Under the pieces are notes generated by a model, which saw nothing but the letters and a program-made list of their open reading frames with translations, was not told the DNA's origin and searched no databases. 64,000 bases of DNA from Spartobacteria bacterium (GTDB lineage: Bacteria; Verrucomicrobiota; Verrucomicrobiia; Chthoniobacterales; UBA6821), in the NCBI GenBank assembly GCA_947471565.1, contig CANIVT010000010.1:20803-84802 (forward strand). The letters run 5' to 3'. Below, one piece after another: positions 1-9,031 of this stretch. The stretch's first letter is position 1; every line of letters starts with the position of its first letter. Position numbers and translations under genes: made by a program.

Positions 1-793
1 GCAGGAGCCAGAAGCCGAGCGGCGCAAGATTTTGGCGGTTCAAATGCCGTCCGCTGAGGCGCGGCAGGAGACCGTAGAGACAGCCAAAGGCAATCGGCAG
101 AAGCCAGAGAATGACGAAGCCATTGCAGAACCAACCCTGAACAGCTCCCTGGGCGGAAGCCTGGAGGGGCTTCCAGGTGAGGAGCAGGTTCGCCGTGCCG
201 TAAACCCAAGGGAAGCAGCAGAAGCCGGCCACCAGATACCAGAGGGCGGGTTCGGCGCGGCCTCCCGACTCGATGCCGGCACGACGATCGAAGAGGCAGA
301 CCACCCAGATGCCGATCATCAGGAAGGAAAGGAAGAGCATCGCCGAGGCCCAGTTCGGGTACTCGAGCCACTCCACCCCGGTGGAGTATCCCGCGAGGAT
401 GGCAAGCGTGCCGAGCAGGACGGAAAGATTCCAGAGAACGACCGCTGAGTTGATCAGCGTGCGCAGCAGCACTCCGCCAAGCGTGCGGTGACAGAAGCGG
501 GCCATGAGCCAGATCCCTGCTGCAATCGCCGCCTGGGATGCCCAACCGTAGAGGAAGAGATCGCGAGCCATGGCCGAGAGGCGACCATAACCAAGGAATG
601 AAACATTCCCGAGGAAACCGGGAGCAACCAGCTTGATCGAGGCGATCAGGGCCAGCACGGAAGCGATCAGCAGCCAGTGCAGGGCGTTTCCGAAGAGCAG
701 GAGAACGGGTGTGCGGACGGAGGCGTCGATGCAGGACGCCTTGGCACCCTCGGACTCCGGATCGTGGTGGTGGAAATAGGTCGTGTTGCTCAT
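1..793 (-). CDS. Haem-copper oxidase subunit I, cbb3-like (3' part beyond the window)
   Basis: Likely the catalytic subunit of a terminal oxidase that reduces O2 with electrons from Alternative Complex III. Read from an ATG at 793, the frame stays open to the window edge for about 264 residues. It is very hydrophobic, with long membrane segments separated by short loops such as FCHRTLGG and LTWKPLQAP. No haem-ligand motif can be checked with certainty in the visible part. The start overlaps the stop of the upstream 115-aa gene by 4 bp (ATGA), so it is the last visible gene of the act operon. In many bacteria with this complex, oxidase genes follow act genes directly, which supports the call. 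It is partial because of the window edge, not truncated biologically as far as can be seen. The cbb3-like subtype is less certain than the oxidase assignment. Confidence 0.72.
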   Translation of the reverse strand, partial: MSNTTYFHHHDPESEGAKASCIDASVRTPVLLLFGNALHWLLIASVLALIASIKLVAPGFLGNVSFLGYGRLSAMARDLFLYGWASQAAIAAGIWLMARFCHRTLGGVLLRTLINSAVVLWNLSVLLGTLAILAGYSTGVEWLEYPNWASAMLFLSFLMIGIWVVCLFDRRAGIESGGRAEPALWYLVAGFCCFPWVYGTANLLLTWKPLQASAQGAVQGWFCNGFVILWLLPIAFGCLYGLLPRLSGRHLNRQNLAPLGFWLL

Positions 794-1137
794 TGCTGGT
801 TCTGGGAGGGGACTCCCTTGGCGGCCCGTGCGTTCAACTCGGGCAGCACGAGTTCCATCGCACGGGTGACGGGGATCCGGACGATCCCCTTGGCCTTGTC
901 GTTCCACCCGTAGGTGGTGAGGGCAGTTTGGTCGGCGGCACGGAGATCGGCGAGATTCTTCGTCCGGACCGCGGCACGCTCCTGATCCTCGCGGTCCGTT
1001 GCGGATCCGGAATGCGAAATCCAGAAGGCTCCAGCCAGAGCGGCCAGCAAGAGCACCAGCACGGAGAGAATCGTCAGAAAACCCGGACCGCGGTAGGTGC
1101 GGGCGACCGCGTCATGATCGTGGTGATGCTGTGTCAT
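790..1137 (-). CDS. Small membrane protein between actF and the oxidase gene
   Basis: A 115-residue protein with a His-rich N-terminus (HHHDHD at about 4-9), one transmembrane segment at about 19-40, and a soluble C-terminal part containing TTYGWNDKAKGIVRIPV followed by a MELV helix. That conserved-looking stretch resembles small proteins found between Alternative Complex III and oxidase genes, so a structural or assembly role in the supercomplex is likely, but this is inference. It overlaps actF by 1 bp (TGATG) and the oxidase gene by 4 bp (ATGA), which indicates strict co-translation. No cofactor-binding motif is present apart from the His cluster, which could bind metal such as copper. Confidence 0.7.
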   Translation of the reverse strand: MTQHHHDHDAVARTYRGPGFLTILSVLVLLLAALAGAFWISHSGSATDREDQERAAVRTKNLADLRAADQTALTTYGWNDKAKGIVRIPVTRAMELVLPELNARAAKGVPSQNQQ

Positions 1138-2333
1138 CAGTCGTTGAAGTTGACGGCCTCCGCAAGGCGCGGATCACGGGAAGGCCAGAGGGGCGAATCG
1201 CCGAGCCCCTTCAGGAAGAAGGCACCAAGGGTGCTGCCGATCGCCAGAAGGGCGACGACATCGAGAACGGCGGGCTGGAATCCCTCAGGATGCAGCACGG
1301 GAAGGACCAGCATGTAGACATCGAGCAGATGCATTGTGAGAATCCAGAAAGCCACCACCCCGAGGAAACGGGCATTGGCCTTAGGCCCGCGGAAGAGAAG
1401 CAGGCAGAACGGGATAATGAAATGACCGACGACGAGCAGGATCCCGAGCACCTTCCAAGAGCCTGTGGAGCGCAGAACATAGAACGAGGTCTCCTCGGGA
1501 ATATTCGCATACCAGATCAGCATGTACTGCACGAAGGCGATCCAGCCCCAGAAGAGGGTGAAGGCGAGCAGCAGCTTGCCGAAGGCGAAGTTGTGCTGGG
1601 CAGTAAGCACCCTCTTGAGGTATCCGGCGGAACGGAGCGCGTTGGCCAGCAGGATGATCACACAGAGGGCGGCGAGCACCGCACCGGCGAAGTTGTAGAT
1701 CCCGAAGATGGTCGAGACGAAGCGGATGTTGAGACCCATCATCCAGTCAAACGACCAGAAGGTCAGCGCGATCGCCCCGAACGGGATAATGAAGAAGGCA
1801 ATCCGACGGTTGCGGATCGAATGGATCGCAGCGCCATCCTGGTCCTGGGCCAGCGAGTTGCGGCGGAACAGCAGGGCCACAATGCCGAAGAGCAGGAAGT
1901 AAACAGCCGTACGGATCCAGAAAAAGTCGACGTTCAGGTAGGCTGCTTTCTCGGCCAACTCGTGGTTGTGGGTGGGCGACTCCGCCATCCAGGTCCAGAC
2001 CTTAGGCGCGACGAAGAGGAGCGGAAGAAGCAGAAGGGCCAGCAGGGGGAGTTGGCAGGAAATATTCTCGAGTTGGCGGCGGATACCGACGCTCCAGGCC
2101 GCGTCGGTCGCGTGATGCACGATCACCCAGAAGAGTGACCCGATCAGGATCGTCACAAAGAACCATCCGGCGAAGAGCCACGAGAAGGCAAACTGCTGGG
2201 GATTGCCGATCCCAAGCACGAGGGAAATAAGTAGCGTGACGATGGCGGTGACGCAGAGGCCGATGAAGCGTCCTCCGACATGCTTGTAGTCGAAGGTCTC
2301 CGCGGGAGGAAGATGGGTGGTCTCGTCGCTCAT
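1137..2333 (-). CDS. actF: Alternative Complex III subunit ActF
   Basis: A 398-residue integral membrane protein with about ten transmembrane segments, matching the length and hydrophobicity profile of ActF, the second quinol-side membrane subunit of Alternative Complex III, which oxidises menaquinol/quinol and passes electrons to cytochrome c or directly to an oxidase. A recognisable stretch is FWSFDWMMGLN followed by FGIYNFAGA. It carries no haem or Fe-S motif, as expected for this subunit. It starts at 2333 and overlaps actE by 4 bp (ATGA). Position and order after actE agree with the standard actABCDEF arrangement. Confidence 0.88.
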   Translation of the reverse strand: MSDETTHLPPAETFDYKHVGGRFIGLCVTAIVTLLISLVLGIGNPQQFAFSWLFAGWFFVTILIGSLFWVIVHHATDAAWSVGIRRQLENISCQLPLLALLLLPLLFVAPKVWTWMAESPTHNHELAEKAAYLNVDFFWIRTAVYFLLFGIVALLFRRNSLAQDQDGAAIHSIRNRRIAFFIIPFGAIALTFWSFDWMMGLNIRFVSTIFGIYNFAGAVLAALCVIILLANALRSAGYLKRVLTAQHNFAFGKLLLAFTLFWGWIAFVQYMLIWYANIPEETSFYVLRSTGSWKVLGILLVVGHFIIPFCLLLFRGPKANARFLGVVAFWILTMHLLDVYMLVLPVLHPEGFQPAVLDVVALLAIGSTLGAFFLKGLGDSPLWPSRDPRLAEAVNFND

Positions 2334-3061
2334 GGCTTGGAGGGGGCCGGAGTGGTAACCGGGGCGTTGGTTGGCTGGAACGAGGCACGCTCGGCATCGG
2401 GAACGTCGTTAAGGGTCGCGTTCTGCGAACGCTGGAGAGCGCGGACGTAGGCCACGATCGCCCAACGGTCGGGAACCTGGATCACTCCGCCGTAGCCAAG
2501 CATGGTGTTCTTCCCATTGGCGACGGTGTTGTAGATCTCGCCGTCGGTCATATCACGCAGGCGCTGTTGCTGGAGATTGGCGACACCGACGAGACCATAC
2601 TTGGTAGCGATACCGTTACCGGTTCCGGTCGATCCGTGACAGACGGCACACTGGATCTCGTAACGGTCATGTCCCCTCTCGAGGGTCTCCTTGGTGACGG
2701 GGAAGGGAATGCCCGTGCCCCAGTTCGTTCCGACCTTGCCGGTGTCAGCATAGCCCTCACTGCCGGAGAAGATCACCGCGTTGTAAGCCCCACCCATGAC
2801 CGAGTCCGAACCGTCGGCGGAGGACATCTTGCTGGATGAGGGGGCCGCGTATCCTAGGGGAACGGTGCCGACTACGGGCTGGCGGTTGCCACGGCCGTCA
2901 GCGAAGAAGTCGCTCGGGACCTGGGACTTGACTTTGTCCTGACGGACCATGTCGGGGAAGATTTCGATGGGGGGGCGCTTGGTCTTGCAGCCGCGCAGTC
3001 CCGCGATCGAAACGATCAGGACGACCAGCAGGGTCAGAATGATGGAGAAATAGCGGACCAT
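2330..3061 (-). CDS. actE: Alternative Complex III monohaem cytochrome c subunit ActE
   Basis: A 243-residue protein with an N-terminal membrane anchor at about 5-22 ending in LRGC, possibly a lipoprotein site although the box is not canonical. It has a single c-type haem motif CAVCH at about 138-142, and a later Met in the MLGYGG context is a likely distal ligand. ActE is the membrane-anchored monohaem cytochrome of Alternative Complex III and acts on the periplasmic side, probably handing electrons onward to the oxidase. The gene begins 4 bp after the actD stop and overlaps actF by 4 bp. Confidence 0.9.
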   Translation of the reverse strand: MVRYFSIILTLLVVLIVSIAGLRGCKTKRPPIEIFPDMVRQDKVKSQVPSDFFADGRGNRQPVVGTVPLGYAAPSSSKMSSADGSDSVMGGAYNAVIFSGSEGYADTGKVGTNWGTGIPFPVTKETLERGHDRYEIQCAVCHGSTGTGNGIATKYGLVGVANLQQQRLRDMTDGEIYNTVANGKNTMLGYGGVIQVPDRWAIVAYVRALQRSQNATLNDVPDAERASFQPTNAPVTTPAPSKP

Positions 3062-3065
3062 GGCG

Positions 3066-3653
3066 TTATTCGTCGTCGGATGGCTCCAGATGGATCGCGG
3101 TGATGTCGCCGGCGCCGGAGGTCTCCAGGAGTTCGGTCACTTTTTCCAAGGTGAAATTGGGATCGCGTGCGGAGACGGCGAGGAAGAATCCGCGCGACGC
3201 ATCCTTGGCAAAGAGGTCCCACGCGAGCATTGGGTGATTGAGGCGGGGCATCCCGCCCAGCAGGATCATTCCCTTCACGGCGGCCAGTGCTCCAAGCATC
3301 AGGGTCAGAGCCACAGTGATCGGAACATACTGAGGAAGACCGGAGAAATTGACCGGCTTACCCCCCACGACCAGCGGATAGATCAGACTGCTCGGGACAA
3401 GCTGCATCGTCAGGGCCAGAGCGATCGCGGTGACGGCCCCTCCGAGGACGAGGAAACTGATAAGAGACTTCGGGGCCTTGAGTTCCTCGGCGAGCCCGTG
3501 GATAGGATACGGGGTGTAGCAGTCGACGGCATTGTAGCCGGCGGCGCGGATGCTGCGGACGGCAGCGATCAGCGCGTCGGGCGTGTCGAAGCGCGCCCCC
3601 ACGGCGTGGAGCGGTTCGGCAAGAGATCCTGCGACGGGAAGGTGACGGCTCAT
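3066..3653 (-). CDS. actD: Alternative Complex III subunit ActD (DUF3341)
   Basis: A 195-residue protein with an N-terminal soluble part containing AGYNAVDCYTPYPIHGL, the hallmark of DUF3341/ActD, then two transmembrane segments at roughly 75-95 and 115-135, and a C-terminal soluble part (FTLEKVTELLETSGA). ActD is a peripheral/membrane subunit of Alternative Complex III without redox cofactors. It starts 1 bp after the actC stop and ends 4 bp before actE, inside the tight act operon. Confidence 0.92.
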   Translation of the reverse strand: MSRHLPVAGSLAEPLHAVGARFDTPDALIAAVRSIRAAGYNAVDCYTPYPIHGLAEELKAPKSLISFLVLGGAVTAIALALTMQLVPSSLIYPLVVGGKPVNFSGLPQYVPITVALTLMLGALAAVKGMILLGGMPRLNHPMLAWDLFAKDASRGFFLAVSARDPNFTLEKVTELLETSGAGDITAIHLEPSDDE

Positions 3654-3654
3654 C

Positions 3655-5058
3655 TCAGTGTCCCTCCCCGTGTTGCGGCTGCGTCCCAGGAAGCACGGCC
3701 TTGAGTTCGTTCATGCTCATGATCGGAACGAAGCGGATGAAGAGCAGGAACAGCGTGAAGAAGATCCCGAGTGTGCCGGTGGCCGTCAGGATATCGACGA
3801 TGGAAGGGTGGAAATTGCCCCAGGCGGAGGGGAGGAAGTCGTGCAGGAGCGAGGTCGTCACGATCATGAAACGCTCAAACCACATGCCGACGTTGCAAAG
3901 GATCGCGAGAACGAAGACGAGCGGCAGGCAGGTCCGGACGCGCTTGAACCAGAAAAGCTGGGGGATGGTCAGGTTGATCGAGAGGCAGGTGATCGCGTAC
4001 CAGGCAGCGGTGCCGTGGAAGCGCTCCCAGAAGGCGCCCCGTTCGAAGGCGTTGCCGCTGTACCAAGCGCAGAAGAGCTCGTAGACGTACACGTAGCCCA
4101 CGCAGGAAGCCATCATGAGCAGGAGCATCGCCACCTTCTCAAGCTGGGCCGGGGTGATGAGATCCTTGAGCTGCGGATACAGGGCGCGGAGCGGAATGAG
4201 GAGCGTCAGCACAGTGGCGCAGCCGCTGTAGACTGCACCGACCATGAAGTAGAAGGGGAAGATCGTGGCGTGCCAGCCGGGAATCACGGAAGTGGCGCAG
4301 TCACTGGCCACGATCGTCGTGACGGTGACGACGAGGACCGAGGTGAGGCCTGCCAGCACGACATACATCGACTCGTAGTGACGCCACTGGCGGGCGGTGC
4401 CAAGCCATCCAAGCGAGGCAACGCCGTAGCAGAACTTGCGGATCTTCGTCGTGGCCCGGTCGCGGAGCACCGCAAGGTCGGGAATCATTCCTGCAAACCA
4501 GAAGAGAGAGGAAACCGTCAGGTAGCTGGTGACGGCAAAAACGTCCCAGAGCAGCGGGCTCGAGAAGTTGGGCCACATCCCGTAGTTGTTGGGCACGGGG
4601 AAAAGGAACCAAACAAACCAGACTCTGCCGATGTGGATTGCCGGGTAAACGCCTGCGCAGACGATCGCGAACACGGTCATCGCCTCGGCGGCACGGGAGA
4701 CCGAGAGGCTCCATCTCTGGCGGGTCAGGAAGAGAACCGCCGAGATGAAGGAACCGGCATGGGCCATGGAAACCCAGAAGATGAAGTTGGTGATGTCCCA
4801 GGCCCAGAACGCGGGGCTGTTCGATCCCCAGACGCCGACACCCGTGATGATCATGTAAAGAATGCAGGCTCCGCCGATGGCGGCGAAGGTTCCTGAGATC
4901 GAGATCGCGGCATACCACCAGAGAGGGGTCTTGCCCTCGACGATGGAGCAGACCGCGTCGGTCACCCAGAGCGGACCGCGGTTGTTGAGCACCTGCGGCG
5001 GACGGGCAATGGCGCTCAGGTCTGGCGTCACGGTCTCGTTGGAGGTGGAGGCGGACAT
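3655..5058 (-). CDS. actC: Alternative Complex III membrane subunit ActC (NrfD/PsrC family)
   Basis: A 467-residue NrfD/PsrC-type quinol-interacting membrane protein with about ten transmembrane helices. The chosen start is the ATG at 5058 (MSASTSNET), 7 bp after the actB stop. The frame is open further upstream, but that extension is an Arg/Ser/Pro-rich out-of-frame reading of actB and is not coding. Characteristic stretches are NSPAFWAWDITNFIFWV and AHAGSFISAVLFLTRQRW, typical of the ActC/NrfD quinone-site helices. It probably forms the quinol oxidation site together with ActB and ActF. Confidence 0.92.
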   Translation of the reverse strand: MSASTSNETVTPDLSAIARPPQVLNNRGPLWVTDAVCSIVEGKTPLWWYAAISISGTFAAIGGACILYMIITGVGVWGSNSPAFWAWDITNFIFWVSMAHAGSFISAVLFLTRQRWSLSVSRAAEAMTVFAIVCAGVYPAIHIGRVWFVWFLFPVPNNYGMWPNFSSPLLWDVFAVTSYLTVSSLFWFAGMIPDLAVLRDRATTKIRKFCYGVASLGWLGTARQWRHYESMYVVLAGLTSVLVVTVTTIVASDCATSVIPGWHATIFPFYFMVGAVYSGCATVLTLLIPLRALYPQLKDLITPAQLEKVAMLLLMMASCVGYVYVYELFCAWYSGNAFERGAFWERFHGTAAWYAITCLSINLTIPQLFWFKRVRTCLPLVFVLAILCNVGMWFERFMIVTTSLLHDFLPSAWGNFHPSIVDILTATGTLGIFFTLFLLFIRFVPIMSMNELKAVLPGTQPQHGEGH

Positions 5059-5065
5059 GATCGGA

Positions 5066-8000
5066 TCAGGCGTGCTCGCCGCGGTTGGCGGCGCCGACGA
5101 GCGAGGCTCCCGGCATCGCGGGGTTGGGATTGCGGACGCGGGCCATGTAGGAGACGCGCGGGCGGGTGTTGAGATAAGCGAGGGAGGAGTACGTGCGCGG
5201 GTCGGCCTTGGCCTTGGAGACGCGGCTCTTGGGGTCGTTGATATTCCCGAAGACAATCGACTCCGAGGGGCAGGCCTGCTGGCAGGCGGTCTTGAACGCG
5301 GGGAGCAGGGTCTTCTCCACGTCGCTGGCACCGGCGGCAACGGAACGTCCGATCTTGGCCTCCTCGATGCGCTGGATGCAGAAGGTGCACTTCTCCATAA
5401 CGCCGCGCATGCGAACCGTGACGTTGGGGTTCTTGGACATCTTGAGGCTGTCGGCCATGCCCTTGTGGGCGAGCGGGCCGAAGTAGAGCTCGTCGAGCGG
5501 GCGCTCGTTGTAGTCGAACCAGTTGAAGCGGCGCACCTTCCAGGGGCAGTTGTTGGCGCAGTACCGGGTGCCAATGCAGCGGTTGTAGGCCATCAGGTTG
5601 AGGCCCTCCTCGCTGTGGACGGTCGCGTTGGCCGGGCAGACGGCCTCACACGGGGCGATCTCGCACTGCTGGCACATCACCGCCATCGGGATCATCTCGA
5701 GGTTTTCCTCTTTGTGATCGGCGCTGGCGAACCAGCGGTCAATGCGGATCCAGGCCATGTCGCGGCCCTTGAGCACCTGGCTCTTGCCGACGACGGGGAC
5801 GTTGTTCTCCGAGCGGCAGGCGACGAGGCAGGCGTTGCAGCCGATGCAGGAATTCAGATCGATCGACATGCCCCACTGGAGGCCCTGATCGTAGGAAGGG
5901 GTCGGGTAGAGTGACTTGGGCGGAGTGAGTTCGCCGTCCATCTCGGCGGCGAAACCGGGCTCCTCCTTGAACTGCTCCAGCGTCCCCTCGCGGGCGATGT
6001 TGCGCCCCTCCATGTTCTCGTGCTCCTGGGTGCGGGCGAAGACATAGTAGTCCTTGGGCAGGCGCTCGACCTTCACGCCGGAGCGGAAGCAGAGAGCCGA
6101 GGAATCGCGGAGCGGGTAGGCGTCGAAGCCGACCTTCTCCATGACATGGGAAAGACCTTTGCGGCCGTAGCCGAGGGCAATGCTGAGCGACTTGTCGGCA
6201 TGACCAGGAGCGATCAGCGCGGCGGCCTCGAGGGAGCTGCCCCCGGCAGTCAGCTTGAGCCATCCACCATCCTCGATGCCGAGGGCCTTGGCGTCGGCGG
6301 GGCTGACAAGGACGGCGTTGTCCCAGACGAGTTTGGTGACGAAATCAGGAGTCTCCTGGAGCCAGGAGTTGTTCGCGTAGCGGCCGTCATCGACCGAGGA
6401 ACTGCGCAGGAAGACTGCCTCGAAGCCATCATTGGCCACGGAACCGGACTGCACGGCGGACACGGCGGCGGTCTGATTGAGGGAGGGGGTCGCTGCAGGG
6501 AAGGCGCTGCCGGCGGCAAAGCCGTTCTTCAGGAAGGTGTTCCAGGCGGCATCGGAGGGGTCCTTGGAATACGAGGCGAAGGTGGCGCGCACGGCGGAGG
6601 GGCCGTCGACTTTTTCACCGGCAAGCGCGGCAAGGATCTCGATCGTCGAGAGACCGTTCCAGAGCGGAAGGATCATCGGTTGCACGGCGCAGACCGTACC
6701 ATCCAGGGAACGGGCATCACCCCAGCTCTCGAGATAATGGGCGGCGGGCACCTGCCAGTGGGTCACCTTGGAGGTCTCGTCGGTAAAGAGAGAGAGATGA
6801 AGCGTCTCGGGAACGCGTGCCAGCAGGTTCGGGAAATCAAGATCAACGGGGGCCGTGTGGACAGGATTCCCACCGAGGATGAGCAGGGTCTGGACGGCAC
6901 CTGCCTTCATCGCGGCCGAGAGGTCGGCAAGGGAGGCGATCGTCTTGGCGGAGGTCTGCCGGGCAGTGACCGTCGCGCCGAGATTTCCGAGGGCAGCATT
7001 GATGCCGAATGCCAGCGCCTGTACCGAGACAGGGAGGCCGGAGCCGGCGATCACGATCCCCTTCCCCTTGGCGGCGATCAGATCATCAGCCACTCCATTG
7101 ATCCAAGCCGGATCGAAAGAAACAGTGCCGGTTTTGGCGGTAGCAACGAGGGCCTTCAGATTCGCGTCGCCTGTCTTGGCGGCAACGGCCTTGGCCACGG
7201 CGGCGGCGAAGTCGCCGAGTTCGCTGGCGCGGGCACGGATGCGGTGATCCGCCATGCCACCGGTGATCGAGAAATGATTCTCCGCGACGTAGAGGCGGTT
7301 CATCGATTCTTTATTCATCGATGCATTAGGATCGCGGCGCTTGGCGAAACCGTTGGCAAAGCCGAATCCGGCATCGGCGGGATTGAGGAAGTCGCTGCCG
7401 ATCGAGAGGATCACGTCGGCCTTGTTAAAATCATAGGCGGGACGAACACCGGCACCCAGGAGGGTGTCGAAGGCGGCGTCATTCGGGGCGATCGCCTCGT
7501 CCTGCACCCAAAGGATCTTGGGGAACTGCTGGGTCAGGGCGGTACGGAAACGCTCGACGGTCGGGGAATGCTCCCTGCCGACGAGGATCGCGAGTCCCTC
7601 GCCGCCGTTGGCTCCCGCCGTGGCGCGGATCTTGGCGAGCAGGTTGTCGAGGTCGCCGCGGCCGACCTTCAGGGAATCGTGCGTGATCTCGCGGGGACGC
7701 TGGGGATCGTAGAGATTGAGGACGGAGGCCTGGGCAAAGGCGTCGGTCGAGCCGTTGCTGAGCGGGTGGAGGGGATTGCCCTCGATCTTGGTCGGGCGAC
7801 CGTCGGAGGTGGTGACGATGACCGGGATGGCGCCCGTGGGGGTCGGCATCGCGCTCGCGTAGTAGAGGAACTTGCCGGGGACGGTCCATTCGGCCGACTT
7901 CGCAAAGGGAACGAGATGAGCCTCGGGGCGCCGGCATCCCGTGAGTCCCACGCCGGTCAGTGCGGTGGCGGCACCCATGAGGCGCACGAAGTCACGGCGG

Positions 8001-8149
8001 GAGAGACCATCCTGGTCACGGCCCGCGGCGGCATCCGAGAACTCACGTCCAAGCCCCTCGGTGAAGGAAGCGGAACCCTCGCGCTCCTCCAGCGAACGCC
8101 AGAGGGTCGGATTGGACTCGCGGGGTGGATGGGGAAAAATCTTCTTCAT
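5066..8149 (-). CDS. actB: Alternative Complex III iron-sulfur/molybdopterin-fold subunit ActB
   Basis: A 1027-residue fusion of a molybdopterin oxidoreductase-like domain (about 75-700) and a ferredoxin-like domain (about 755-965). A twin-arginine signal, SRRDFVRLMGAATALTG, lies at about 50-66 and predicts folded export. The C-terminal part carries Cys clusters CIGCNACLVAC, CQQCEIAPCEAVCP, CIGTRYCANNCP and CTFC...CQQACP, enough for several [4Fe-4S]/[3Fe-4S] centres. In the ActB family the large domain lacks the Mo cofactor. The gene overlaps actA by 4 bp (ATGA). It is the main electron-transfer subunit facing the periplasm. Confidence 0.95.
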   Translation of the reverse strand: MKKIFPHPPRESNPTLWRSLEEREGSASFTEGLGREFSDAAAGRDQDGLSRRDFVRLMGAATALTGVGLTGCRRPEAHLVPFAKSAEWTVPGKFLYYASAMPTPTGAIPVIVTTSDGRPTKIEGNPLHPLSNGSTDAFAQASVLNLYDPQRPREITHDSLKVGRGDLDNLLAKIRATAGANGGEGLAILVGREHSPTVERFRTALTQQFPKILWVQDEAIAPNDAAFDTLLGAGVRPAYDFNKADVILSIGSDFLNPADAGFGFANGFAKRRDPNASMNKESMNRLYVAENHFSITGGMADHRIRARASELGDFAAAVAKAVAAKTGDANLKALVATAKTGTVSFDPAWINGVADDLIAAKGKGIVIAGSGLPVSVQALAFGINAALGNLGATVTARQTSAKTIASLADLSAAMKAGAVQTLLILGGNPVHTAPVDLDFPNLLARVPETLHLSLFTDETSKVTHWQVPAAHYLESWGDARSLDGTVCAVQPMILPLWNGLSTIEILAALAGEKVDGPSAVRATFASYSKDPSDAAWNTFLKNGFAAGSAFPAATPSLNQTAAVSAVQSGSVANDGFEAVFLRSSSVDDGRYANNSWLQETPDFVTKLVWDNAVLVSPADAKALGIEDGGWLKLTAGGSSLEAAALIAPGHADKSLSIALGYGRKGLSHVMEKVGFDAYPLRDSSALCFRSGVKVERLPKDYYVFARTQEHENMEGRNIAREGTLEQFKEEPGFAAEMDGELTPPKSLYPTPSYDQGLQWGMSIDLNSCIGCNACLVACRSENNVPVVGKSQVLKGRDMAWIRIDRWFASADHKEENLEMIPMAVMCQQCEIAPCEAVCPANATVHSEEGLNLMAYNRCIGTRYCANNCPWKVRRFNWFDYNERPLDELYFGPLAHKGMADSLKMSKNPNVTVRMRGVMEKCTFCIQRIEEAKIGRSVAAGASDVEKTLLPAFKTACQQACPSESIVFGNINDPKSRVSKAKADPRTYSSLAYLNTRPRVSYMARVRNPNPAMPGASLVGAANRGEHA

Positions 8150-8805
8150 CGGTGGCAGCCTCCGCAGTTGACGGGCGGGTTGATCTTCCAGTCCGCCTTG
8201 AACTTCAGCCCCATCTCACGCTGCTCCGTGTCGGAGGCGGGATGCCAGTCCATGTTGAAGACCTCGGAGGGAGGGCGGAGGAAATTCTCGGGGGAGCGGT
8301 GGCAGTCGAGGCACCACTTCATACTGAGCGACTGGGCCTCGTAGACCTGCGCCATCTCGTTGATCTTGCCGTGGCAGCTGTAGCAGCTGACGCCGCGGTT
8401 CACATGGACGGCGTGGTTGAAGTAGGCGTAGTCAGGCAGGCGGTGAATCTGCACCCATGGGATCGGCTGGCCGGTCTTCCAGCTCTCACGGACGGGGGCT
8501 AGGCGCGGGCTGTTGCCGAGGATCTTGCCCTCACCATGGCAGTTGATGCAGGTCTGGGTGTTGGGGAGATTGGAGTGGCCGGCAACCTCGACGAAGCTAT
8601 GGCAGTAGCGGCAGTCCATTCCGAGTTGCTTCACGTGAAGCGCGTGGGAGAAGGGAACCGGCTGGTCGGGCTGGTAGCCCACGCGGGTGTACTTGGGGGT
8701 GAAGTAGTACCAGATCCCGAGAGTCACGGGCGCCCCTGCGAGGAGGACGCAGACAAGCAACTGGAGCGGTACCCAGTTGGCCCATCGGGGAAAGAAATTC
8801 GACAT
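8146..8805 (-). CDS. actA: Alternative Complex III pentahaem cytochrome c ActA
   Basis: A 219-residue protein with an N-terminal transmembrane anchor at about 12-34 and five CxxCH haem motifs: CRYCH at 65, CINCH at 86, CYSCH at 141, CLDCH at 165 and CGGCH at 214. This number and spacing identify ActA, the pentahaem subunit of Alternative Complex III. I chose the ATG at 8805 (MSNFFPRW); the open frame upstream runs through repeat-like DNA with no family resemblance. It is the first gene of the operon, which is transcribed away from the DUF192 gene, so the promoter should lie between 8806 and 9031. Confidence 0.95.
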   Translation of the reverse strand: MSNFFPRWANWVPLQLLVCVLLAGAPVTLGIWYYFTPKYTRVGYQPDQPVPFSHALHVKQLGMDCRYCHSFVEVAGHSNLPNTQTCINCHGEGKILGNSPRLAPVRESWKTGQPIPWVQIHRLPDYAYFNHAVHVNRGVSCYSCHGKINEMAQVYEAQSLSMKWCLDCHRSPENFLRPPSEVFNMDWHPASDTEQREMGLKFKADWKINPPVNCGGCHR

Positions 8806-8897
8806 CGGGAGTGGTGAAGACGCCCGGATGGAGGAATTCGCAGGCCCGAACAGAGTAGAAAGATGGCCGCCGAAGGCAAGATTTTTGCCGTGGAAAT

Positions 8898-8946
8898 TCA
8901 AAGGAAGACAGAAATGTCGCGCGGAGACGCAGAGGCGCGGAGAGAG
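8898..8946 (-). repeat. Partial copy of the 141-bp interspersed repeat
   Basis: The stretch with GAGACGCAGAGGCGCGGAGAG resembles the CTCTGCGCCTCTGCGC end of the repeat seen in full at 29950-30090 and 35966-36106. Only this end is recognisable, so it is a partial or decayed copy. It sits in the divergent actA/DUF192 promoter region. Confidence 0.5.
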
Positions 8947-9031
8947 GGATGCGGGTGATTCCCTTTTTCGATGGTTTTCTATTTTATCCTGCGGGATAGG
9001 TTCCAAGATCATCAGCCACTCACCCAGTCCG

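Noticed and set aside
3658..4896. Long plus-strand open frame opposite actC
   Set aside because: It is antisense to a clear membrane protein gene and its composition (Glu/Arg/Gly/His-rich) is the usual shadow in GC-rich DNA.
6020..8344. 774-codon plus-strand open frame opposite actB
   Set aside because: It is an antisense shadow of actB; the repeated Gly/Glu/Arg content reflects the GC-rich third positions of the real gene.
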